From NCBI GenBank assembly GCA_035079385.1, contig JAVHKY010000046.1, positions 1,736,001 through 1,800,000 of the forward strand: a stretch of DNA of 64,000 bases, read 5' to 3'. This document shows positions 27,927-38,300 of the stretch, piece after piece. How positions within the stretch are numbered: the stretch's first letter is position 1; each line of letters opens with the position of its first letter. A model generated the notes under the pieces. The model ran no database searches and was not told where the DNA came from. It worked only from the letters and a program-made list of their open reading frames with translations. Source of the DNA: Aspidiotus rigidus. Lineage: Eukaryota > Arthropoda > Insecta > Hemiptera > Diaspididae. Made by a program: the position numbers and the translations under genes.

Positions 27927-30900
27927 TTAGACATATTCGTATGAACAGTGAACGTACCGTAGTAAGTTCACCGGAATAGCGGTCGCGGAGCAACCATATA
28001 AACGCAAGATTCTTTCAACAACTATAAAGGCCCTAACAATCTGGATGGTATCCTTCTTCCTCTTCTTCCTGCAGATCTGGATGTTAGGTGTTGAGTAGGC
28101 CATAGCGTGGTTCTGCATTTGCCTATTCCATTCCTGGTCCATCTTCCTCTTCATGATGGTGGCCGCAAATGCAGACACCTGGTTCCATGCTTCTTCGGAA
28201 CCTAGCATGGTGGGTACCAGGCTACTCGGGTCGAGCGCTTCATCTACCCCGATCTCTTGGAGAGACCGACTAAGCTCGTCCCGCTTACGCCTCCACGCCT
28301 CACACTCAAAGAAGGTGTGTTGTGGTCCATCATCCCGCCCTTGGTTACAGTGCAAACACGTTGCCTGCTCAACTTTCCTTAACTTCTCGTGAAGGTACTT
28401 GTTGAAGCAGCCATGGCCGCTTAACACCTGCGTCAGGTGAAAGTTCAGCTGACCATGGTGTCGGTTCACCCACTCATCAAGGTCGCGTATTAGCACACGG
28501 GTTGTCCATGTACCCAGCTCACTCTGGGCAATTCTTGCTTTCCACTTTACAAGCAAGGAGCGCCTGGCCTCCTGCTTGACCCGTAAAGCTTCTCGGTTGG
28601 TCGTCGTTCTCTTCTTTGCTTCGAACACCACCGCTCTCTCCTCAGCAAGGAGCTCGATTGGTGGTGAACGTGCTAATACACAAAGAGCCTCCGTCGAGAC
28701 AGTGCGGTAGGCACTAACACACCTCAGCGCAGCTCTTCGTTGGATCTTTACCATCTCTCTTCTTCGGTATGGTATCTTCATGCAGTCGGCCCATACTGGC
28801 GCACCATATAGGAGGATCGACAAGGCGGTGCTCATCATGATCCTTCTCCTTGCTTCTCTCGGTCCTCCCAGGTTCCTCATGAGGCGGCTTAGGTATCCAA
28901 CTGCCCGGCCCGCCTTTTCCGCTGCCATCAGGAAATGGTGCCTGAAGCTCAGCGTTGAGTCAAACCAGATGCCCAGGTATTTTATTTGCTTCTTGGTTTC
29001 AATTTCCACACCTTGCAGGCGAAAGGTGGGTGGCTTGAACTTCCGACGGGTCGTGAATAAAATGGCCTCCGTCTTACTTGCTGCTAGTTCAAGTCCAGCC
29101 GACTCGATCCAACGCGTCACATCCTCTAGGGCCCGGTTTACCCTGCTCTCCACCGCTACAGTTGTTTCGGCAGTGCATACCACGAGGGTGTCATCCGCAT
29201 AGCAGATAAGCTTAACCCCCGGTGGCAGCTTCACCTTAAAGATTCCGTTAAATGCGACGCACCACAAAAGCGGCCCAAGGACCGACCCCTGCGGCACCCC
29301 ACAAGTAACAGGGCGCTTTACTGTACCAGCAGACGTCTCTGCTTGGATTTCACGGCAGCTAAGATAGCTGCTGATCATCCTGAGCAGGTATGCGGGCACT
29401 CCTGCGTTCACAAGAGCTTCCAATATCATCTTCCATGGGATTGAATTGAACGCATTTCTTATGTCGAGGCTGACGGCTGCGCAAAACTGACGCATATCAA
29501 TTGCTGACTTGGCTATCCTCTTCAGCCGGATCCCAGCATCTGATGTGCAGCGTCCAGTTTGAAAACCGTACTGGCTATCAGAGATTATATCTCTTTCCTT
29601 CAGATAGCTCTCTAAACGATTGGCTATCACTCTTTCTAGAAGTTTCCCAACATTGTCTAGCAGACAAAGTGGACGATAAGAGGATGGTAGACCAGGTGGT
29701 TTATCCTTCTTATCGATCAACGCTAGCCTGGCTTTCTTCCATCGCACAGGGAACAGTCCCCCAACAATTGCCGCATTGAATGTATCAACAAGCAGTGCTG
29801 GGTCAACTGAATGTATGGCGCTCCAGACTGGATTTGGAATCTCATCCGGGCCTGGAGCCTTCCAATACTTACCCCGCAGTCTATTGACTGCTGCGTCAAC
29901 CTCCTCGGTACCTAGGAGGGATATACCATCCTCCTCTACTATTGGTAGCGTTACCATTGGTGGTGGCTGCTGTGGGAACAAGCCATCAATGATTTGACCC
30001 ACTACATCTGGCTCCATTCGGCTCATTGCTGAGAGGCCTTTGAGCTTCTTCAGCACTAACTTATAAGGCTTTCCAAACGGGTCGTCATCCGCCATCTCAC
30101 ATAGCTCTCGCCATGCAGCACTCTTGCTGTCCTTGATGGCCTTCTTCAGCCTTTTACGAGCCCGCTGGTATTCGGGTGCAACCGCCCGCGCCCCTTTGTG
30201 GCCACTACTACGCTGGTATATCCGGCGCTGACGGTTGCACTCTTTTCTCAATTCGGCAATCTTGTTGGTCCACCAGTAAACAGCCCTCCTCTTCTTTGGT
30301 GGACCTTGCCTGGGCATGGCTACATCGCAAGCTTTGGTGACAGTCTTGATCATCCTCTCTGCTGCCACCTCCGCATTGCCTTCTTGCTCTTCTTCTTGAT
30401 CCCATGTGAGAGCAAGATAGCTAGCCTTCAAATGGTCGCTATTCAGCTTCTTAACGGCCCACTTTCTTACCAGCTTTTGTGGCGCAGCGACCTCAACTTC
30501 CCGGCGGATGGAGAAGCCGATACACCGGTGGTCGCTCCCAGAAAGCTCCTTGTCCAGTACCGCCCAGCCATCTATTTTTCGGGCTAGGCTCTCTGAAGCA
30601 AAGGTGACATCAATGATGGATCCGTATCCTTGATGCACTCGGGTCGGAGTGTTGCCCACGTTGACCGTTTCCAGTCGGTTGTAGGCAATCCACTCCCCCA
30701 AGGCATACCCACGGATATCAGTACGGCCTGATCGCCACTCTTCTGACTTGGCATTAAAATCGCCAGCCACTATGAATTTTTCACCTTGCCATCTGGACAA
30801 GCTTTCTTCTAATTTCTTCAAGAAGTCCTCAAACTCCGGGAAGGGGCGATTCGGGGAGAAGTAGCAACTGTAGACAACCATGTCGGCCATCTTCACGGCA

Positions 30901-31184
30901 ACATACCCATCCCCTCTTTCAACCTCTCCCGGTGCAATTGGACACTCTGGGCAAACACCAATGGCCGCTAAGCCAGTACGGTCTGTGTACCATCCTTGTC
31001 TTCTCGCAACATTGTAATACTCACTGGCAATTACAATGTGCGTTCCCTCCTCAGCTACAAACTGCCAGAGAAGATCCTGAGCCAGATTGCAGTGCTGAAG
31101 GTTGCACTGTAGGAAGGATAGCGCACCTGCCATTGGTCTTACTTGCGCTTGCCTCCAGCGCCCTGTGCTTTGACACCTGCGCAC
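27927..31184 (-). CDS. R1-type ORF2: endonuclease, reverse transcriptase, CCHC
   Basis: An open frame of 1,085 codons without a break. Residues 20-230 form an APE-type endonuclease: LQCNLQHC, IVASEYY-like IASEYY, VAGDFNAKSEEW, GSIIDVTF, LSGSDHR. RT follows: SYRPLCLLDNVGKLLE, SDSQYGFQTGRCT, SLDIRNAFNSIPW, CGVPQGSVLGPLLW and the catalytic CYADDT. Near the C-terminus is CLHCNQGRDDGPQHTFFEC (C-x2-C-x8-H-x4-C). The first Met overlaps ORF1 by 46 nt; a second Met at 31133 begins six bases past the ORF1 stop and leads straight into the endonuclease, so it is an equally good start. The enzyme nicks DNA and copies element RNA at the nick. The last about 45 residues differ from copy 2 owing to sequence unique to copy 1 near 27890-28035. 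Confidence 0.9.
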   Translation of the reverse strand: MRRCQSTGRWRQAQVRPMAGALSFLQCNLQHCNLAQDLLWQFVAEEGTHIVIASEYYNVARRQGWYTDRTGLAAIGVCPECPIAPGEVERGDGYVAVKMADMVVYSCYFSPNRPFPEFEDFLKKLEESLSRWQGEKFIVAGDFNAKSEEWRSGRTDIRGYALGEWIAYNRLETVNVGNTPTRVHQGYGSIIDVTFASESLARKIDGWAVLDKELSGSDHRCIGFSIRREVEVAAPQKLVRKWAVKKLNSDHLKASYLALTWDQEEEQEGNAEVAAERMIKTVTKACDVAMPRQGPPKKRRAVYWWTNKIAELRKECNRQRRIYQRSSGHKGARAVAPEYQRARKRLKKAIKDSKSAAWRELCEMADDDPFGKPYKLVLKKLKGLSAMSRMEPDVVGQIIDGLFPQQPPPMVTLPIVEEDGISLLGTEEVDAAVNRLRGKYWKAPGPDEIPNPVWSAIHSVDPALLVDTFNAAIVGGLFPVRWKKARLALIDKKDKPPGLPSSYRPLCLLDNVGKLLERVIANRLESYLKERDIISDSQYGFQTGRCTSDAGIRLKRIAKSAIDMRQFCAAVSLDIRNAFNSIPWKMILEALVNAGVPAYLLRMISSYLSCREIQAETSAGTVKRPVTCGVPQGSVLGPLLWCVAFNGIFKVKLPPGVKLICYADDTLVVCTAETTVAVESRVNRALEDVTRWIESAGLELAASKTEAILFTTRRKFKPPTFRLQGVEIETKKQIKYLGIWFDSTLSFRHHFLMAAEKAGRAVGYLSRLMRNLGGPREARRRIMMSTALSILLYGAPVWADCMKIPYRRREMVKIQRRAALRCVSAYRTVSTEALCVLARSPPIELLAEERAVVFEAKKRTTTNREALRVKQEARRSLLVKWKARIAQSELGTWTTRVLIRDLDEWVNRHHGQLNFHLTQVLSGHGCFNKYLHEKLRKVEQATCLHCNQGRDDGPQHTFFECEAWRRKRDELSRSLQEIGVDEALDPSSLVPTMLGSEEAWNQVSAFAATIMKRKMDQEWNRQMQNHAMAYSTPNIQICRKKRKKDTIQIVRAFIVVERILRLYGCSATAIPVNLLRYVHCSYEYV

Positions 31185-33242
31185 CCTCTGCTTCCCACAA
31201 CGTGGTTTGCAGGGCGCCCTTCAACCCGGCTGCAGACAGGACACTTAGGTTCCTTCTTACAGTCCCGGATTTGGTGCCCCTCTTCACCACACCTGTAGCA
31301 AACGCTGCCGATAGCTGCATTGGTGCAGGCAGCTGCTATATGCCCCTCCTGAAGGCATTTATAGCATCGCTGCGAAGACCTTGCCTTCTCTAGGGATTTC
31401 ACCCGGCAGGTGCTCCATCCGACCTCAATCTTGCCCTTCCTAACTAGCTGGAGGGCTGCTGCAATGGGCAGCTCGACCTTGGCCATCTGACATCCGCGTC
31501 CCATTGGCTGCAGATCCAGGAGCTTGGCGCCTGTGCCAGCTGGCATTTGGGCCAGGATGTCTTCCCTGTCCACGGACTTCTCAATCCCCAGGATGAGAAC
31601 TCTGGTCTGACGCTGCGGCGTCCTAACTGTCGCCATGTCACCAATAGCTTCCCCCAGTTTCTCTCGGAAGGTTTCCACTGACGTCTCTCCCTCTCCTTTC
31701 ACTTCTAGGAGCATCTCTCCTTTCTTGGTCGTCCGTACCTGGGTTACCTTCAGGCCTAATGATGCTATTGACAGCTTGGACCGGGCTGTCTTGAGAATGG
31801 CCTCATAGGTGACATCCTCACTTTTTCGGGCGATGATTACTGCTGCCGACCTTGGCTTCCTCTTTTCCAGTAACCTCTCCTGCCTTTGGCCTTGGGACTG
31901 TGGTACGGTAGGCAGGGGCTTCTTCTGATTGCCCCGGGAAACTACCTGGCTCCACGAAGGTACGTTGGAACCAGGTGTGGCTGCCTGTGAACACAATTGC
32001 TGCTGTTGTTGCAGGTGCTGCTGTCGCTGTTGCTGCGGTGGTAACTGTGGCCGTTGCTGCAGTTCCTGTTGCTGCTGTTGTCGCTGCTCTACCAGTTGCT
32101 TCTGGCGTTGTTGCAGTTGCTGTTGCTCCTTCCGCTGTTGTTGTTGCTGCTGCGGTTGTTTTTTCTGCTGCAGTCGTTGTTGCAGCCGTGGTTGCGATTG
32201 CTGCTGCCATTGCTGGAGTGTCCTCAGCGGTTTGATGGGTGGTTTTGGTACCACCATGGCCTTCTCAGCTTCCCGTGGGACACTGCTACCCTGTGGTACG
32301 AGTGGTGTCGGTGATGCTGCTTGTCCATGCTGCTGCAGCATTGCAAGCCTCTGCAGTTTGGTGCGCATGCTAGTCACGTTTTCCTTGAGGCTGACATTCT
32401 CGGCCCTAATGTCCTTCAGCTCTTGAAGGGTTTTCATTTTTTCCTCCTCTCCCTTCTTGTGATGGGCCAGGAGCGTCTTCACCTGGGCCTCTAGCTTAAC
32501 GTTTCGCGCCTTCAAAGTCCCTATCTCCTGGAGGAGCAGTGTGTTGGCTTGCTGGTCTTTCGCAGAGAGGCAGGTGTCCACGAGCCCCTGGAGTTCCTGC
32601 ACCTTTTCCTGCATTGCGGCCTTGCTTTTCCGCCGCCGCTATGAGTTCGGCTTCGCGTGCTAGGTCCTTTTGCATCAGTCGCTTACAGTGATCTTGCAGC
32701 TTCTTCATTGCGGTCTTCATTTTGGCATTGGGAAGGTTTGGGATCTTCCCAAGAAACAAACCTTCCTCGTCTGTCTGTTCACTATCGGACTCGGTCTTTG
32801 TGGGTGACGTGAACAAATTCGCTCGCAGCCTCTTCCTCCGGTTCTTTTGCCATGCAAGAGGGGTGACAAAAACTTCATCAGCCCCCTCCGGCGTTCCTGG
32901 TATTACCGTAGACACCTCATCGGCGTTCTTGGTCGCCTCTTTCTTCTCCGTCGTTGTTGCCTCATCATGGGATTCGGGGACAACACCCCCCGACCCCCCG
33001 CTGCCTGAGCGCATCAGCGTGGGGAGCCGGTTCGCCGCATCCAAAACGGCACCGATTTCCTGGTCTTTCGTCATTATCATCTGTAAATATAAGTTGCAGT
33101 GTGAGGCGTCATCTGGGAAGCTGCTTCCGCCTTCCCAGATCATCTTGCAGAGCCATACTTCCCCCGCGAGCTGCTTGGTCCTCGCAGGGAAAGGCACACA
33201 CCTTACGGCTATGACCGGGTTTTCATTGTCAGAGTTTTCCAT
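31139..33242 (-). CDS. R1-type ORF1 (gag-like, three zinc knuckles), one frame break
   Basis: Two overlapping frames, 33242-32496 and 32614-31139, form one protein split near 32625 at a short A run (GGAAAAGC). The first starts MENSDNENPVIAVRCVPFPA. The second has a coiled-coil-like part, then a long Gln-rich stretch, a domain of about 150 residues and three zinc knuckles: CYKCLQEGHIAAAC, CYRCGEEGHQIRDC and a longer CPVC...H...C. Such proteins bind element RNA. The break may be a true mutation, an assembly error in the A run, or less likely a programmed shift. Confidence 0.85.
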
Positions 33243-33297
33243 CTCCTACCTAGTCACTGGAAGAACTCCACCAGGGCCAGGCAAATAGAGTGGTATG

Positions 33298-33424
33298 GGA
33301 CGTGAAGGTCCAGATGGCGATACGTAACCCCATACAAACAGGACGTGAAGGCTATGAAAGCAGTACGTAACCCCATTCATACAGGACGTGAGGGCCACCA
33401 GACAGTACATAACCCCATACATGA
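33298..33424 (-). repeat. Three 43-bp tandem repeats in the R1 5' region
   Basis: Units start at 33298, 33341 and 33384, each beginning GGACGTGARGG and ending near GTACGTAACCCCATACA on the + strand. They lie upstream of ORF1 on the element's strand. Tandem repeats in 5' regions of such elements can carry the promoter; that role is inferred here. Confidence 0.85.
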
Positions 33425-34292
33425 AGATGATCCTGGTGCAGGTGTGACTGCCTACACCAGTTGACGGTTTTCTGTCGGGGTTGTCCTTCCCTTATCCTAT
33501 GAGCCCGTGCCCTAGCCTGCAAGGAGACAGGTGGTTTTTTAAAAAATTATAGGGTTTCCTTCCCTACGGTTTAATTAGCCTCGGAGTATCCTTCTCCTAG
33601 TACTCTTAGTTGCAGCGCCCCACCCGCACCCCAACAGCAACCCGCCACCAAACCATAACGCCACCAAACGCCGACCAGAAGCAGACAGAAAGTGAAACAG
33701 TCGCAGCCAACACCTCACTATCCTCACATTCGACACTCAAGTCCAGTACCCCAGCATTCACAAGGGTACCAGACAACTCAGCTCAGTCAAGCACCACAGA
33801 AGGCACCCACCAGAGCAGCCCCAATACGCACCCACCCGGCACAGCGTAGCACCATACAGGCACAAGACGCCGCACCATGGAGGGAACCCACCAGAACCAC
33901 CCCAATGTGCACCCTCCCAGCACAAGACGCCATCCTAGTTTATAGGCCCAGCAGCGTATCCCGGGTGGCCAGCCCAGTCAGTACGCCCAGACCGCAACTA
34001 CTCGCGCGAGACAGAGTTCATGTAGCAGCCCATGCGGTCAGCCTGTTCTGCCAATGAACCCCTCGATTCCAGGTGACGCACAGCCCGGGGGGTCAGCCCA
34101 GTCAATGGCACCCGGAACCAGACCTCTTCATTCATTCATCATCCCACGCATTCAAAGCACACTCGCCTGTCACCCCATCCACAAACACGCCAACGCCCAG
34201 CAAAGCCACAGCCCAGAGCACGCTACCATCAGAGAACAGACGACACACCACGTAGGCCCCCCCACCGCGTCAAGGTGGTACCTTACGGGGGA

Positions 34293-34618
<326 letters not shown>

Positions 34619-35152
34619 GGCCTATAAGGAAACCTGATCGGACGAGCGTAATATCTCACTTTTCCGATAGGAAAAGTCGGTATAATGGAAAAATGGCCTT
34701 AAAGAGAGCAAAGAGCGGTCCGGTGTTTCATAAAACTAACACGCAATTTCGTTTTTCAATTTCTTGAGTTGAAAATTTTTCCAACCACTGCCTGATTCAG
34801 CATTGCTAGTATAATTATACGTTGGTACCTTATTGGTATCGCGCGTTTATGCAACGCAGTCAAGTTTTGCAGCTGGTAGGAATATTAGAAGAATTTTTAC
34901 TTTCCTATTGTGTCACATACATACATGTTCTATTTAACAGCGAATGAAAGCAGATATAGTTAGGCGAGCCATTGATAACGACTACCGGTACAAAGTAAGG
35001 TGCAAGTATCGAATAGTCAAACAAATACTAATAATGATTTTGACAACCATTGGATTAATTATTAATTTACTCATATAAAAAGCACTACACGTTTTCATTT
35101 CAAAGAATAAGTTAGAAAACTGAAACGTATTTGTTTTTAAATTTAGGAAAAA
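34619..35152 (+). promoter_or_regulatory. Region upstream of P4HA (promoter area inferred)
   Basis: About 530 bp between the TAA tract and the P4HA start codon. No clear TATA box or initiator could be assigned. An AG at 35145-35146 after a T-rich run (tttttaaatttag) might be an acceptor, in which case a non-coding first exon lies upstream. Confidence 0.35.
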
Positions 35153-35373
35153 ATGAACTCTCGTTTGATCGTATTTTCACATATCATCTTCAGTCTGGTT
35201 TTCGTATTAATTCGATCGGGCAATATTGGCGCTGAGGAGAATAAAAAAGAAGTGGACCTAATTTTCACATCGCCGCGGAAAATTCGTATGCTTCTGCAGA
35301 CCGAGAAAAATGTTGCCGATACCATTAACGAGTACATCATAAGTGAACGCAATCGACTTCAAGAAATACAAGA
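35153..35373 (+). CDS. P4HA exon 1 (signal peptide, start of P4Ha_N)
   Basis: The ATG at 35153 opens MNSRLIVFSHIIFSLVFVLI, a clear signal peptide with a likely cleavage after about residue 27. LIFTSPRKIRMLLQTEKNVA follows, matching the N-terminal P4HA pattern (F.S...L..LL.TE..L). Donor GTACGT at 35374; phase 2 end, completed to Glu by exon 2. Confidence 0.85.
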
Positions 35374-38300
35374 GTACGTATTTAAGCATAGGTGGCAAAG
35401 TTATTAACTTAAAACGTAGGTACTACCTATCAGTTTAGACACGTAAGCAGTTGATCCGATGTGTCTTGAACTGAAAAAATACTTCATTGAATCTGTTTAA
35501 ATTATTGTTATTATTATGTAGCAGTAAATAATAATGGGTTGGATTTTAGAGCACAGCAAAAAAGATGGTTTACGCAGTGGAAAGAATGTAATCACAGCAA
35601 AATGAGGATCCCACAGCAAAGAAAATAATGCCCAGTAAAATATCGCCTTGAACAGCAAATTGAGGATTGCGCAGCAAATAATACATACAACCTCAGAAAA
35701 AAAAATTGAACAGCAAAATGCGTTAATTCAGCATTCGACTGCTAAAGTAAAAAAATAAAATAAAATCAGTCAAAAGTCTAAAATACAATCTGTCCAAAAT
35801 CTGAAATAGAATGAAATCGAATAAAGTTGAGGAGACTAGAACCCTGACTAGAACGGAGAAATAAAACATAATAATTATTGCACTGACAGAGCTTTCTTTG
35901 CCTTCGCCGGGCGTCCTCGTTTACGTTTCTGCCCTACGGGCACGTTTTTTGCCTGAGGACGTCACAAAGTTGGAGGCGGATGAGCATACCCACAGAATTT
36001 TGCACGTTAGATGTTTTAGAAAAAAAAGGGGCATGAACAAAACAAATCTGAGGTGTTATCACGATTAATACGAATTTTCCAATTCACACACTGATATTTT
36101 TTGAACTCATCAAAGCTTATTTTCCACCCTTTCTTTCTTGAGATCATTGTAGATGGAAGCTTCTTCGATATTGGCCGGCCAAAATTGTTCAATGTTGTAT
36201 AAAATACCGAAGTCATTCCTTCCTCTTCATCAAGTTTTAAGACTTTTGTGTTCTCGCTATGACGTGTATAGAATCATATTTTCAAAGTTCAGAACTTAAT
36301 CTTACTGTTCCTTGTCTATCATGATGTTTCGGAAGGTCTGCATATTTGTGTCAAAAACCGAGTGATTTGAGGTGAGAAAAATTAATTTGCTGTTGAGCAT
36401 CGACTGTTCATTTCAATATTATTTTGCTGCTGAAAAAATATCATTTTTAATGTTCCACCAATTCTACTTACTGTGTACCATTGCTGTTCATTTCTTACAT
36501 TTTTTAACTGTTCTCTCATTCCTTTCTGCTGCTCACAGATTTGCTGTTCAAACATCCTCTTTCACCCAATGATAATTCTGAGCGGAAGAGGCAAAAAAAC
36601 AAAAACAAAGAAAACAAATCAGACTACAGCATATCGGAGAACTTATTGCATCTTGTGCAACAATAGAAAAGAGCTCGGCCATCTTTGAAAGTCAACCATC
36701 TTCCTTCCTGTGGACTTAATATTCAGAATCTTGTTTTTTCCATATTCCCTTTTCAATTATAAGAAAAGAGTAGGCCTATACATCTCGAGAGTGAAATAAC
36801 CTTTGAATTTCCTATTGGGTCGATACTTCTCCGGGTCTCACTTGACCTCATCTATCTATGTTAGAGTGGTCCAAATGTCATGGCACAACTTTCAAAGGGC
36901 TGTAATACAAACATTCTAAATCCCTAAAAATTGTAAGGTATACTGCTCAAAAGCATTAAATTGTCAAAAAGGGTTGGTAAGAGAATATTTTACTATAATA
37001 CGACGGTGATCATATCTTGGGAGGAAACTTGTTAGACAGTATAATATGTTGCGTGTAAGGACGAAGACGTGATTTACAATTGAAGGGCTCTCTGGAATAA
37101 GGGCCTCTCACTCTACGTACAAGTTATCACAATCGTCATTTGAAAGTACGGTGCGAATATTCTCCATGTAAAGTCGCTCTAACGACATTTTGTCACATTA
37201 TATTTCTTGTAGTAAATTTCCTCCCCTTTAAGATGCGCTAGTTCAGAAAATCCTATAAAGAATTCTGTGCAAAGTTATCATGATTCTTCCGAAGTCCTCC
37301 ATAGGCCCTTCTTTCAGGGAACGAATATTCGCACTGTACTCTTTCGAATGACGATTGTGATAACTTCAGGGTTGCGATGTTTCCAACAAACGATGTTTAA
37401 AACATGTTTAAAACATGTTTAAAACAGCAAAAATCGAGAAATTTACATTGGCTCTTATGGGAATGTTTTAAACAAATTTTTTGTTTTAAACGTGTTTTTT
37501 TTTAAAAAACCGTTTTTTTTGCAACCCTGGATAACTTGTACGTAGAGTGAGAGGTCCTTATTCAGAGAGTCCTTCATATCGCCATTCTCTGGAATAAGGG
37601 CCTATGGCGCATTGGCAAAATCTACGACCAAAGACTACGACATGCATTCATTCATGATTCAGATCCTGTTAGTTAACACTCCAGTGACCCAGAACTACCA
37701 AGGCTTGGGTACTACAAAAGATGTAGAAATTCAAATCGCGCCATAGGCCCTTATTCCAGAGAGCCCTTCAATTGGGATGATGACCTAAGCTAGGTACGTA
37801 AGTTGGTAGCCGTGTTCGAACATGTGGGGGATAATTTTGAACGTACCATGCTTCATGATGCGGAATTTACAATTTTCAAATACGATTTAAATGATTACAA
37901 TCTGTATTATCGAAGAATTATATCCTGTAAATTGTTCAAATACTTCAAGAGAAACGTTAATTGAAAGAAGTAATTCTAATAATGAAGTATTGAGTCATCT
38001 ACAACGTGTCTACAACTAATCCTCTTCGTTCACGTGACGTCACTAACTGCTAACATCGAGCAATTCTGATCGATAGTGCGCGATATTCTGCAATAGTATC
38101 GCAGAATTTTGCGATAGTATCATGCGATGGTGCTTAGAACATTATCGACTCCCATAAGAATACACAGGGAACATTTGGATCATGTGTTAATATTTCAAAA
38201 TGAGAAATAAATAAGGAATTCAACGTTGATAATCAAGATCTGGAAGATCTCAAGTATTTGAGAATGTATTTTTCGTTTCTCACTTTATTCTTCTATTCAA

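Noticed and set aside
28153..33288. Several plus-strand open frames of 70-190 codons
   Set aside because: They are shadows of the R1 ORF1 and ORF2 on the minus strand; none shows a domain.
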